DNA of 64,000 bases from Pleurocapsa sp. FMAR1 (GTDB lineage Bacteria > Cyanobacteriota > Cyanobacteriia > Cyanobacteriales > Xenococcaceae), in assembly GCF_963665995.1 (NCBI RefSeq), contig NZ_OY762512.1:3224001-3288000 (forward strand). Direction: 5' to 3'. The notes beneath the pieces are model-generated. The model made no database searches and was not told the origin of the DNA. It was given only the letters and a program-made list of their open reading frames with translations. Below are positions 34,956-43,803 of the stretch, piece after piece. How positions within the stretch are numbered: position 1 is the first letter of the stretch; every line of letters starts with the position of its first letter. The translations under genes and the position numbers were made by a program.

Positions 34956-35040
34956 TTATCAATTAATAGTTTTGCGCCAATACAATCAAATAGTAGTATG
35001 GGAAAATATAAGATTTTAGCTAGTCTGGTGATAAATCACT

Positions 35041-35083
35041 GGGCGTGGAATATGCTGCTTATAAAGCAGCATATTCCACGCCC
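35041..35083. terminator. 20-bp stem-loop after rnc
   Basis: Arms 35041-35060 and 35064-35083 pair perfectly (GGGCGTGGAATATGCTGCTT and its complement) around a 3-base loop. No T-run follows, so it may act as an mRNA 3'-end stabiliser or be a mobile palindrome as well as a terminator. Confidence 0.6.
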
Positions 35084-35119
35084 ACTAGGAATTAGATAAT
35101 AAAACAGCCTTTAGAAGCG

Positions 35120-35872
35120 ATGATGAAAAATGATGATCTAAATTTAATCGAAAACGAATCCAGTAATCCTTTAGGTCAAACAAGTTCTACAAACTTATCA
35201 TCAGAAATTCCTCCACCAGACCCAGAGCGAATGCTGGAGTTATTAGAATCGACAACTGCTGCCGATAGAATGTTAGCAGCAAGGGCTTTTTGTGAATTGA
35301 AAGATCCCCGCTCTATTCCTTTATTAATTAAACTTTTAGATGATACTTGCCCTTTGGTTAGAGTTAGTACTACCTATGCTTTAGGTCGCAATACCGATGC
35401 TAGTACTGTTGAACCGCTGATTGAATTATTAGCCAGAGATTTTAATGGTTATGTGCGTAAGGGAATTGTTTGGGCTTTGGGCAACAGTAAAGATCGTCGC
35501 GCTCTTAAACCCCTAATTCACGCCTTGAAAACTGATATCTCGGCGGTTAGACTTTGGGCAGCTAGTGGTTTAGCGCAGATAGCTCCTTTAGACTATGACG
35601 ATATTATTGCTGCTATTCCGCCTTTGATTCAAGGTTTAAGACGAGACCCCACCGCAGCAGTACGCAGTAACTGTGCTTGGGCAATTGGGCAACTATGTCG
35701 CGAACTACCTTCTAACGTGGTTTATGCCACGGCGATCGATGCTTTAGTTGAGTCTTTGGTTGAAGATGACGATCTTAGCGTCAAAGATGATGCCAGAAGT
35801 GCTATTCTCAAGGTCGGCGATCCTGGCGGTCTACAAATGATCGAAGAATTGGAATTTGAAGGATTAATTTAA
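35120..35872 (+). CDS. HEAT-repeat protein (phycobilin lyase-type)
   Basis: A 250-residue all-helical repeat protein. After a polar N-terminus of about 35 residues come 5-6 HEAT repeats of the PBS-lyase kind: DPRSIPLLIKLLDDTCPLVR, AVEPLIELLARD-like, DRRALKPLIHALKTDISAVR, AAIPPLIQGLRRDPTAAVRS, and ATAIDALVESLVEDDDLSVK. Such proteins include CpcE/CpcF and NblB-type phycobilisome factors, but many others are generic scaffolds. It lies 15 bp upstream of ubiX and is probably co-transcribed with it. Confidence 0.85.
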   Translation: MMKNDDLNLIENESSNPLGQTSSTNLSSEIPPPDPERMLELLESTTAADRMLAARAFCELKDPRSIPLLIKLLDDTCPLVRVSTTYALGRNTDASTVEPLIELLARDFNGYVRKGIVWALGNSKDRRALKPLIHALKTDISAVRLWAASGLAQIAPLDYDDIIAAIPPLIQGLRRDPTAAVRSNCAWAIGQLCRELPSNVVYATAIDALVESLVEDDDLSVKDDARSAILKVGDPGGLQMIEELEFEGLI

Positions 35873-35887
35873 TCGATAAAATATTAC

Positions 35888-36496
35888 ATGACAAAACCCC
35901 TGATTGTAGGCGTAAGCGGTGCTTCGGGACTGATTTATGCTGTGCGCGCTTTGAAGTATTTACTGGCTGCTGACTATTCAATTGAGCTAGTTGCTTCTCG
36001 TGCTACCTATATGGTTTGGCAAGCAGAAGAAAACATTCGGATGCCCACCGACCCAGAAGAACAAGAATTATTTTGGCGAGAAAAGGCGGGAATTATGCAG
36101 GGGGGAACCCTTAACTGTCATCGCTGGAATGATGTGGGGGACAATATCGCTAGTGGTTCTTTTCGGACTTTGGGTATGATCGTTATTCCCTGTAGCATGA
36201 GTACAGTAGCTAAAATTGCCACAGGTTTAAGCTCCGATCTATTAGAAAGAGCCTCAGATGTACAGATTAAAGAGGGCAAACCTTTAGTAGTTGTTCCTAG
36301 AGAAACCCCATTTAGTCTCATTCACCTGCGCAACCTAACTACTTTAGCTGAGGCTGGGGTTAAAATTGTTCCTGCTATTCCTGCCTGGTATCATCATCCT
36401 CAAACTATTGAAGATTTAGTGGATTTTGTGGTAGCTCGTGCTTTAGATACTCTCGATATTGATTGCATTCCGCTCAAGCGTTGGAAAAGCAGTTAG
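35888..36496 (+). CDS. ubiX: Flavin prenyltransferase UbiX
   Basis: Makes prenylated FMN for UbiD-type decarboxylases. The 202 residues start MTKPLIVGVSGASGLIYAVR with the FMN loop. They continue with VGDNIASGSFRTLGMIVIPC, SMSTVAKIATGLSSDLLERA, VVVPRETPFSLIHLRNLTTL and IPAWYHHPQTIEDLVDFVVA. All are typical. It follows the HEAT-repeat gene by 15 bp in the same operon. Confidence 0.95.
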   Translation: MTKPLIVGVSGASGLIYAVRALKYLLAADYSIELVASRATYMVWQAEENIRMPTDPEEQELFWREKAGIMQGGTLNCHRWNDVGDNIASGSFRTLGMIVIPCSMSTVAKIATGLSSDLLERASDVQIKEGKPLVVVPRETPFSLIHLRNLTTLAEAGVKIVPAIPAWYHHPQTIEDLVDFVVARALDTLDIDCIPLKRWKSS

Positions 36497-36544
36497 CAAT
36501 TGCTGATACCAAATTAAATAATATTTACTACAAATATCTCGTTA

Positions 36545-36564
36545 GGGCGAACGGCCGTTCGCCC
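36545..36564. repeat. 20-bp perfect palindrome, dispersed element
   Basis: GGGCGAACGGCCGTTCGCCC is exactly self-complementary. A close relative with a CACC loop lies at 52705-52730, where it acts as a terminator. It is probably the terminator of the HEAT-ubiX operon here. Confidence 0.6.
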
Positions 36565-36795
36565 CTACAAATAATAATGTGTTGTGTCTTTAATTTAAAT
36601 TGGTATGATTATCTCGATACTGCTTGATATTACGAATCATTTAAAAGCTTACAGCTATAGGTTTTCAAGCGACTCACTCCGTTTTTAAATTCACACCAAG
36701 TAGAGCAACATAATTAAACTGAAAATAGAATTCTTCTAGTCCCCCAGCCCCCTAGGTCTCCCAGTCAATCTATACCAAGGTTTATTGTTTCCTGC

Positions 36796-38910
36796 CTACT
36801 TAGACGTAATTACTGGAAAAACATATTGTCTTGCTGCATGAACTAAAGGCAATAAAGCCCCAGCTTGTTCTGTACCGTTAACTCCCAAGTCACTATGACA
36901 AAGAAATATTGTTTCTGCTCTTGCCATAACATCTCGCAGGATACGCTCCAAACGAGCTTTATCCATCTCATATTCATCTTCAGGCATCCAGACTCTTCCT
37001 GACCATTGTTTAAGAAATAAAGGAGCAGCAAATAGAGTTGCCGCACCGCCCTGTGACCAGAGAGGTGAACTAGCATCCAGCCAAAACTGCCAGGGATGAT
37101 GCGATCGCAGGGAACGATACTGGAATACAGTAGCTAGGGTAACTGCCTCTACTTGAGGAGAAAATTGACTCATTGGGCGAGGATTAGCGGTAATTGTGCC
37201 ACGACGCAACAGGTTGATGAATTGGGCTATGGTAGCAGCCTGGGTTTGAAAACTAGGTTCATTTTGTCGCAGGCGACGATCTACTTCCCAAAAGTGTTGG
37301 GCGGTTTCCATTAATTCTCGCAGTATTGCCAGCCTGTCACTGGTTAAATGTGCGCCATTGTTTAAAAAGTGCTTAATAGCTTCTGATAACAAAATCGTCG
37401 GTGTAAAAAAACTTTGCTGCTGCTGTCGAACTTTGGTGTTTTCAATCCAGCTAACAATTTCTTGATAGGCTATGGTGGCTTGATGTCCCAAACGATCCCA
37501 ACGGGGAAAAGTTTCTACAGCAGACAAATAAGGATGTTCTGGATCGACATGATAACAGTAGTCGGCGATTAAGCCCGCCCGCACTGGATCGATGTGAGAA
37601 GTTAATCGATCATTTTGAAATTTTTGACTAAATACCGTTAACATTTCGGCGATGGAGTCACGGTCAACCAAGCGACCTAAATCGGAGTAAATTAAACCTA
37701 ATAAGGTAAGTAGACTTCTGACTAAAGGCGAGCTAATGATAGGACGTTGTTCGTTGAGAGGTATCACGGGAATACCTTTAGCAGCCAGAATTTCGATTAA
37801 AGTATAGCGGGCAATTTCATCTAAACCAGGGGCAATAATGGCAATATCTGAAGGCTTAAGCCCCTGCTGTTGAACAGCCTGGATTATCATCTCGGCAGTT
37901 TGACGCAATAATTCCGCACGGGAAATGGTTTGTACCGACTGAATAGCTTCGGGGGCATCAACGAGATAGGCTGCTTCTGTGACCAAATCTACTGCGGTAT
38001 CAGCAAAAACGGCTATATTACTAGTAGAAGGAGATAATTTTTCCTGCTGACAGCGAGCAGCTAAACCTGCTATGTAATCTGGATCGGCGTTTAAGCCCAA
38101 GCGAATTTTGCCATCGGGATTATAGGTAAAAACGGAATATGCACCTCGATCGAGCATAAACTCAAATAGATCGCGAGCGATCGCTGGATAATCATCTACA
38201 TCATCGGCAAAAACTGCCTGATAACGGTTTGTCAAGTGTTGCTGATATTGAGGATTGGGTAATAAATAACGCCAGTAAAGCTCGTAAATTAGACCATAGG
38301 TCAACAAACCCCGTTCCAAACACCAAGATCGCCAGAGTAACAGTAATTCTCCCATTCTTTGCCAGAGATGGCTTTTATCTTGCTCAACTAAATCTAATCC
38401 TGCTAAACCCTGAGATAACATGGTGGAGATATCTTCGGTTGGCACACCGCTAGTCCCCGCTAGCTGCATTAGATCTAAAGTTTGTCTTACCAAACGGTAT
38501 TCGTTGTCAAATTCACACAAAGCTGACCAATCTGCTTGCGATCGCCATAGCTGAGTTGCTAACTCTTGTTCGGTTTCAGGGCGCAGTCGCAACGGAAATT
38601 GTGCCTTAAGATTCAACTGTTCAAAAATTAAGGGAAAGAATAACATCACCTCATCGGTAATAAAGCCTACAGAAGTTTTACAAACTACGGGATAAGTTCC
38701 ATCTACAGCGAGAACAAGGCGATCGCTTAATTGGCGACGGCTTTGATTATTAGCAGCAAAGACTAAAATAGCAGAAGCTAAATTTTGAGGCAGAGCTTTA
38801 ATCTTAGGTTTTAATAACTGTTTTCTTACCCAAGCAGAAAATTCCGTTACCAAACGAGAAGTTTTGCCTGTACGAGTTGTTCCTGTAATCCAAAGGGATG
38901 AAGTAGACAC
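36796..38910 (-). CDS. UvrD-like SF1 helicase-fold protein ('recombinase family', cyanobacterial)
   Basis: A 704-residue protein with SF1 helicase features: Walker A in WITGTTRTGKTSRLVTEFSA, a Walker B-like acidic run YQAVFADDVDDYPAIARDLF, the motif IAIIAPGLDEIARYTLIEIL, and VIPLNEQRPIISSPLVRSLL as in UvrD/AddB. The late LATVFQYRSLRSHHPWQFWL and RLERILRDVMARAETIFLCH also fit. There is no evident nuclease domain with the four AddB cysteines. Similar cyanobacterial proteins are simply called recombinase family proteins. It probably acts in DNA repair or recombination; not proven. Confidence 0.72.
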   Translation of the reverse strand: MSTSSLWITGTTRTGKTSRLVTEFSAWVRKQLLKPKIKALPQNLASAILVFAANNQSRRQLSDRLVLAVDGTYPVVCKTSVGFITDEVMLFFPLIFEQLNLKAQFPLRLRPETEQELATQLWRSQADWSALCEFDNEYRLVRQTLDLMQLAGTSGVPTEDISTMLSQGLAGLDLVEQDKSHLWQRMGELLLLWRSWCLERGLLTYGLIYELYWRYLLPNPQYQQHLTNRYQAVFADDVDDYPAIARDLFEFMLDRGAYSVFTYNPDGKIRLGLNADPDYIAGLAARCQQEKLSPSTSNIAVFADTAVDLVTEAAYLVDAPEAIQSVQTISRAELLRQTAEMIIQAVQQQGLKPSDIAIIAPGLDEIARYTLIEILAAKGIPVIPLNEQRPIISSPLVRSLLTLLGLIYSDLGRLVDRDSIAEMLTVFSQKFQNDRLTSHIDPVRAGLIADYCYHVDPEHPYLSAVETFPRWDRLGHQATIAYQEIVSWIENTKVRQQQQSFFTPTILLSEAIKHFLNNGAHLTSDRLAILRELMETAQHFWEVDRRLRQNEPSFQTQAATIAQFINLLRRGTITANPRPMSQFSPQVEAVTLATVFQYRSLRSHHPWQFWLDASSPLWSQGGAATLFAAPLFLKQWSGRVWMPEDEYEMDKARLERILRDVMARAETIFLCHSDLGVNGTEQAGALLPLVHAARQYVFPVITSK

Positions 38911-39024
38911 AATCTATTAACCTATAATCTATTAACCTATAACCTATAACTGAGGGCGACCCCGCGTCGCCGTCAGGCGCAAGGGAACGCGCCCGAACCC
39001 GAAGGGCTATAACCTATAACTTCC
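38911..39024. repeat. CTATAAC heptamer array with a GC-rich insertion
   Basis: CTATAATCTATTAAC and CTATAAC units (about 38922-38953) are interrupted by the GC-rich repeat at 38957-39008. The array then resumes with CTATAACCTATAAC (39008-39021). The insertion contains the same AAGGGAACGCGCCC core as the piece inside tnpB. Confidence 0.75.
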
Positions 39025-39143
39025 TACTTCTTACTTATTAGTATATATACGCCCAATACTTGAGTATCATAAAGGTTGTAATCCTGCTCTCTATAATCAA
39101 GCAAAAATTCAACCTGATTACTGATGGTGTTGTTTTAAATTAA

Positions 39144-40499
39144 ATGAAACTTCAAGATATTTTAAATGCCAGTAGACGTTGGTTATCTAGCACTCCTGAA
39201 AGAGCTTTAGATGCGGCTTATCGAGCAGCAATTAAGATTAAGGCGATCGAAGATGATCATTTTGATGGGCAAATGGTGTCTGCTAGCTCAGTGGAATACT
39301 CAGATAGCGTAATAAAAGTATTTCGCAGCGACGTTAATAATTATCTCAGCACCATCAAAGCCAGGCTAGCAGAATTTAGGATTAGCAGAGGTTTACTGAT
39401 TTTTTCTGATACCCAGCCTAATAATTCTAGTCAAAGTATCGTTCGCTATACTAACGGTTTTAAAGATGCCCGTGGCGAACTTACAGTAGTAGAAAAGTTG
39501 GCATATATTGACGCCATTATTTACAAATATAAGAATCCCACGGTTGAAGATGTTGAAGTTATCCCCACCCGCCGTTTAGAGAAAAATCAAAAGAATAACC
39601 GTTTAATTATTAACAATAATAAGCGATCGCTTGCCTTAAATCAATCTATTTCCGAGAAAAACGCCAAGGATTCCAATACAGAAACTATTACTGATAAAAC
39701 TAGTGTCTTGCCTCGTTCTTTTATGCGGACTCTTGGTCGGATTAGGCAGGAAATCGATCCGCAAGCAGAAAATACCGAAGAAGAAGTAGTTAAAAGATTT
39801 CGTAAAAGCCGTAATAAAACTGCAATTTCAATTCGTTTTTTATTAATTCTAATTATTATTCCCTTATTAACCCATCAAGTCTCAAAAAGCTTGATTATTA
39901 TGCCTTTGGTAAAGCAATATTCTGTCGATCATCAACAACAAGTTTTATTTATCAACCAAGATCTCGAAGAAGAAGCTTTTATGGAGCTTCGTAATTACGA
40001 AGAAGAACTTCGTTTCAAAAGTATGATTGGTTTAATACCTGCTCTTTCTCCTGAAGAACAAGAAAAGAAAATCATCGAAAAAGCTGAAGAATTATCATTA
40101 GCATTTAAAGGTCGAGGAATTAATGCGATCGGCAATGTTTTTGCTGATTTATTTTCTTTATTGGCTTTTGCAGGGATTATTTATTTCTGTAAACGAGAAA
40201 TTCAAGTTATCAAATCTTTTCTTGATGAAATAGCCTATGGTTTGAGCGATAGTGCCAAGGCTTTTTTAATTATTTTGTTAACTGATATGTTTGTAGGTTA
40301 TCATTCTCCTCACGGTTGGGAGATCATCTTAGAAGGCATTGCTCGTCATTTAGGACTACCTGAAAATAGAGAGTTTAACTTCCTGTTTATTGCTACTTTT
40401 CCAGTAATTTTAGACACGGTTTTAAAATACTGGATTTTCCGCTATCTCAATCGAATTTCACCCTCTTCCGTGGCAACTTATAAAAATATGAACGAATAA
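39144..40499 (+). CDS. pcxA: Proton extrusion protein PcxA (CemA family)
   Basis: Inner-membrane protein involved in light-induced proton extrusion, related to the plastid envelope protein CemA. The long polar N-terminal ~225 residues (MKLQDILNASRRWLSSTPER, AYRAAIKIKAIEDDHFDGQ) are of the cyanobacterial PcxA type. The CemA domain follows: ISIRFLLILIIIPLLTHQVS, FADLFSLLAFAGIIYFCKRE, LIILLTDMFVGYHSPHGWEI, and FLFIATFPVILDTVLKYWIF. YHSPHGWE is the conserved core. The 451 residues look complete. Confidence 0.95.
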   Translation: MKLQDILNASRRWLSSTPERALDAAYRAAIKIKAIEDDHFDGQMVSASSVEYSDSVIKVFRSDVNNYLSTIKARLAEFRISRGLLIFSDTQPNNSSQSIVRYTNGFKDARGELTVVEKLAYIDAIIYKYKNPTVEDVEVIPTRRLEKNQKNNRLIINNNKRSLALNQSISEKNAKDSNTETITDKTSVLPRSFMRTLGRIRQEIDPQAENTEEEVVKRFRKSRNKTAISIRFLLILIIIPLLTHQVSKSLIIMPLVKQYSVDHQQQVLFINQDLEEEAFMELRNYEEELRFKSMIGLIPALSPEEQEKKIIEKAEELSLAFKGRGINAIGNVFADLFSLLAFAGIIYFCKREIQVIKSFLDEIAYGLSDSAKAFLIILLTDMFVGYHSPHGWEIILEGIARHLGLPENREFNFLFIATFPVILDTVLKYWIFRYLNRISPSSVATYKNMNE

Positions 40500-40516
40500 A
40501 TAAATTTACCCGTTTG

Positions 40517-41389
40517 CTAAAAACGTTTGCCTAATGCGACGCAGATAATTACCGCCACAGCAAAACCAAGAGTTGTAATTGTCAAAGTCTCCTTGAGCAA
40601 TATTGCTGATGCTAAAATTGTCAGAAAAGGCTGAATTAATTGAATTTGGCTAACACGAGCAATACCACCTATGGCGAGACCTTGATACCAAGCAATAAAG
40701 CCCAGAAACATACTAAAAACGCTGACGTAAAAAAAACCCAGCCAAGCATTTAGAGATATAGACTCCAGCGAAGTAGGAGAGTGTTTAAGTACAATTGGCA
40801 ACAAAATTGGCATAGAGAGTACCAATGCCCAACAAATAACCTGCCAAGCAGCAAAAGTACGTGCTAAGATAGCTCCTTCAGCATATCCCAAACCACAGGT
40901 TACAACTGCCCCTAATAAAGCAAGATCCGCTAGGCTAATCGATTTTGCGCCAGACATCAGGGCAAAGCTAACTACTAAGCCACTGCCAATTAGGGCAAAA
41001 ATCCAAAAAGAGATAGAGACTTTTTCATTCCCTCGCCATACACCACACAGGACAGTAGCTAATGGCATGAGTCCGATAATTACCGCTGCATAAGAAGCAG
41101 GAGTATTCTGTAAAGCGATCGCCGTTAGTAATGGAAAGCCAATAATTACCCCAATAACTACAATCCCAAATCTCGGTATAAATCTCCAAGGCGGTATGGT
41201 TTGACGAGTAGCAATCAACAAAATTAACGACAATCCTGCTGCTACAATTGAGCGACCAAGACCAACAAAAACTGGATCTAATTCGGCGACAGCCAGACGA
41301 GTCGCAGGCAAAGTTAGACTGAAAATTAGTACTCCTATAAATCCGTATCCAAAGCCGATTAATTCTTGTCGCGATTTTAAATCTGACAT
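40517..41389 (-). CDS. EamA/DMT-family exporter
   Basis: A 290-residue drug/metabolite transporter with ten membrane segments in two EamA halves, e.g. FGYGFIGVLIFSLTLPATRL, VFVGLGRSIVAAGLSLILLI, NTPASYAAVIIGLMPLATVL, and LNAWLGFFYVSVFSMFLGFI. The closing pair is FLTILASAILLKETLTITTL. Such proteins often export amino acids or other metabolites. A MocR-type regulator gene starts 600 bp away on the other strand; MocR regulators commonly control neighbouring EamA exporters, so this is a likely target. Confidence 0.92.
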   Translation of the reverse strand: MSDLKSRQELIGFGYGFIGVLIFSLTLPATRLAVAELDPVFVGLGRSIVAAGLSLILLIATRQTIPPWRFIPRFGIVVIGVIIGFPLLTAIALQNTPASYAAVIIGLMPLATVLCGVWRGNEKVSISFWIFALIGSGLVVSFALMSGAKSISLADLALLGAVVTCGLGYAEGAILARTFAAWQVICWALVLSMPILLPIVLKHSPTSLESISLNAWLGFFYVSVFSMFLGFIAWYQGLAIGGIARVSQIQLIQPFLTILASAILLKETLTITTLGFAVAVIICVALGKRF

Positions 41390-41392
41390 TGG

Positions 41393-41539
41393 TTATTTCT
41401 TTTTGGAGTGGAGACTACCAAGATATTCACCATAGAATTTGCTAAATTGCCAAAACTTTTGACAGAAGAGAATTATTTTGTTTTCTTCTATTTCTATTTT
41501 TTCGTAAACTAAATCTGGTTTGTTTTTAGACGGGTTCAT
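41393..41539 (-). CDS. Possible small protein, 48 aa
   Basis: An ATG at 41539 preceded at proper distance by AGAGGA opens a 48-codon frame (MNPSKNKPDLVYEKIEIEEN, then KIILFCQKFWQFSKFYGEYL). It ends just upstream of the EamA exporter start on the same strand. No family recognised; the ribosome-binding site and tight packing make it plausible that it is translated. Confidence 0.4.
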   Translation of the reverse strand: MNPSKNKPDLVYEKIEIEENKIILFCQKFWQFSKFYGEYLGSLHSKKK

Positions 41540-41573
41540 TTTAAATTCCTCTTTAAATATTAAATTAGTTTAG

Positions 41574-41789
41574 CTATTTTGCCTGAGCGTAATAACTTTT
41601 TTCAAGCCATATTCTCACTTCTTGTTCGTCAGAAAAATGATTATATGAACCTGTAATTGGATTGAAAACTACCCAATAACTATTACCTTCGCGATCGCCT
41701 TTTCGCCAAATTTTTAATTCTGTTCTTTTCTTACTTAACTTTGACCAAAAATTATCAATTATAGAAATCGTATTTTGAATAATTTTCAT
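41574..41789 (-). CDS. Small hypothetical protein, 71 aa
   Basis: The start at ATG 41789 gives MKIIQNTISIIDNFWSKLSK; an upstream in-frame ATG at 41840 adds a hydrophobic 17-residue stretch (MAIVIVGFLARVYLVNV). The core (RTELKIWRKGDREGNSYWVV, FNPITGSYNHFSDEQEVRIW) looks like a small soluble beta/alpha domain, well formed but of unknown function. It is followed on the same strand by the 48-aa frame and the EamA exporter, perhaps in one transcript. Confidence 0.6.
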   Translation of the reverse strand: MKIIQNTISIIDNFWSKLSKKRTELKIWRKGDREGNSYWVVFNPITGSYNHFSDEQEVRIWLEKSYYAQAK

Positions 41790-41995
41790 TACATTTACTA
41801 GATAAACTCTAGCCAAAAAACCTACTATCACTATCGCCAATTAAATTAAAAATAAGAAGGTACAAAAAGCGAAAATATTGCTAGTACAGTTACTTTTTTA
41901 AACAAACTGTTCTATTAAAAACTAGTCAAAAGCGTACCAGCAAAACTAGCAAGAGATAACGTAAGATAACGGAAGGCGAATTGAGTAACTAGAAA

Positions 41996-43474
41996 GTGAA
42001 AATTCCTATCGACCGTCAAGCAGTAAAACCAGTCTACTTACAAATTCGCGATCGCCTTAGTCGTTTGATTAAATCAGGAAGTTTAAAAACAGGCGATCGT
42101 TTACCTTCAATTCGTTCTTTGGCAAAAAATGCTCAGGTTAATAAACTAACTGTAATTGAGGCTTATAGTGTTTTAGAAGCAGATGGATTGATTCATGCTC
42201 GTCCAGGTTCGGGTTATTTTGTAAACCCAGAATCTTTAATTTCAGTTCAACCAAAGTCCAATTTTGCCCCAATTCAAGAAGTAATTATTCCCCAACAAAA
42301 AAGTATTTCCTTTTTCGATATTTATCAACTTTCCGTACAGGCAAATAATAAACCTGGAGTAATTGATTTTAGTAGTGGTTTTCCTATTTCGTCTGGTTTA
42401 AAAGATTTACAGCGTCATGCCAGACGAGCGATGAAACAGGTAACAGAAACCTTATACAACTATGACTTTCCCCAAGGACAGCTTATTTTAAGACAGCAAA
42501 TTACCAAAATGCTGATTCAGTTGGGATTAGAAGTTTCTGCCGATGATTTAATTATTACCAATGGCTCAAAACAAGGATTATCCCTGGTAATGAATTATTA
42601 TCTCCAGGCTGAAGATTGGATAGTAACTGAAAGTCCAACTTATTACGGCACTTTAGATATTATTGAAAATATTGGCGCGAGGACTATTGGTATTCCCATG
42701 CAGGCATCGGGAATGAACTTAGAGCTTTTAGAACAGTATTTGCAAAGTCATCACCCTAAGCTGATTTACACTGTCTCGACTTTTCAAAATCCTACAGGTA
42801 TTACAACTACTCTCCAGCATCGGCAGCAACTATTAGCTTTAGCCGAAAAATATGGGTGTTTAGTTTTAGAAGATAATTCCTATGAAGGTTTAAACTTTGA
42901 ACCTGTACCTCCACCAATCAAATCCATAGATGGCAGTGATTCGGTTATTTATACTGGCACATTTTCTAAAACCTTGATGCCAGGCTTGAGAGTTGGTTAT
43001 CTGTTAGCTACTGGAAAACATTATCGTCCCTTGTTAGAACAAAAGCTGTTTCACGATCTTCATGTTTCTACAGTTTCTCAGGCAATTGTCAGCGAATATC
43101 TGGCTTCGGGGCATCATCGTCGTCATCTCAATCATCTCCGAGCTAGCAACTTGTGTAGTCGCAACGCCATGCTACAAGCCTTAGAACGTTATTTCCCTCA
43201 AGAAGCTACTTGGACTATACCCAATGGTGGCTTATTTCTTTGGGTGCAGTTACCAGATGAAGTTTCACTGGTGACAATTGCTCGTCAAGCTTGGCAAGAA
43301 AATGTGTTTGTTTGTCCTGGTATGCCGTTTTTCCCAGGACAAAAAGGTTATAACGCTTTGCGCCTCAACTTTTCCCATACTCCAGAAACAATTGATCAAG
43401 GTATTAGTATTTTAGGTAAGTTACTAAAGAAACACTTAGCGAAAACAACTCAAATCGACAAAAATCATTATTAA
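41996..43474 (+). CDS. MocR/PdxR-type regulator: GntR HTH fused to a fold-I aminotransferase
   Basis: The N-terminal winged helix of the GntR type spans residues ~8-75 (PVYLQIRDRLSRLIKSGSLK, GDRLPSIRSLAKNAQVNKLT). After a linker comes a full PLP aminotransferase-like domain (residues ~115-480) with SGFPISSGLKDLQRHARRAM, TNGSKQGLSLVMNYYL, YTVSTFQNPTGITTT and the PLP lysine in YTGTFSKTLMPGLRVGYL. MocR proteins sense PLP or an amino compound. The GTG start at 41996 is chosen because the domain begins there. A likely target is the EamA exporter gene on the opposite strand. Confidence 0.94.
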   Translation: MKIPIDRQAVKPVYLQIRDRLSRLIKSGSLKTGDRLPSIRSLAKNAQVNKLTVIEAYSVLEADGLIHARPGSGYFVNPESLISVQPKSNFAPIQEVIIPQQKSISFFDIYQLSVQANNKPGVIDFSSGFPISSGLKDLQRHARRAMKQVTETLYNYDFPQGQLILRQQITKMLIQLGLEVSADDLIITNGSKQGLSLVMNYYLQAEDWIVTESPTYYGTLDIIENIGARTIGIPMQASGMNLELLEQYLQSHHPKLIYTVSTFQNPTGITTTLQHRQQLLALAEKYGCLVLEDNSYEGLNFEPVPPPIKSIDGSDSVIYTGTFSKTLMPGLRVGYLLATGKHYRPLLEQKLFHDLHVSTVSQAIVSEYLASGHHRRHLNHLRASNLCSRNAMLQALERYFPQEATWTIPNGGLFLWVQLPDEVSLVTIARQAWQENVFVCPGMPFFPGQKGYNALRLNFSHTPETIDQGISILGKLLKKHLAKTTQIDKNHY

Positions 43475-43475
43475 C

Positions 43476-43564
43476 AGGACTTACGCAGAGAGACTATATG
43501 TAGCGTGGTCAATGCCCAGCTTACGATATATGCAGAATTAAAAAGTTTATTTTGCGCAAGTCCT
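43476..43564. repeat. MITE-like element, GGACTT(A/G)CGCA ends
   Basis: Inverted ends AGGACTTACGCA (43476-43487) and TGCGCAAGTCCT (43553-43564) enclose about 65 non-coding bases, immediately after the MocR gene stop. GGACTTACGCA ends are common on small cyanobacterial elements. TA-type flanks suggest a non-autonomous transposon. Confidence 0.55.
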
Positions 43565-43803
43565 AATTAACTCAAATTTTTAAATTAAAGTCATTTTCAG
43601 AAACCAAATAAATTCTCCGCTCAATTCAGTCAAAATGAAATAACCCTGTCACAGTTGCAAGAAGTCTAATCGCTTGTTGTTTTCTGGTAACAAAAAAGAC
43701 AAAAAGACTAATTCACCATCAGAATTGCGGAAATGATGAGTTACATATCTAATCTGGGAATTCTATGAATAAGAAAGCTGGATTCTGATTTTAGTGAATT
43801 TTA
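43565..43803. other. Spacer before the MotA/ExbB-like operon
   Basis: AT-rich sequence with no gene seen; it should contain the promoter of the three-gene operon starting at 43804. Confidence 0.45.
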
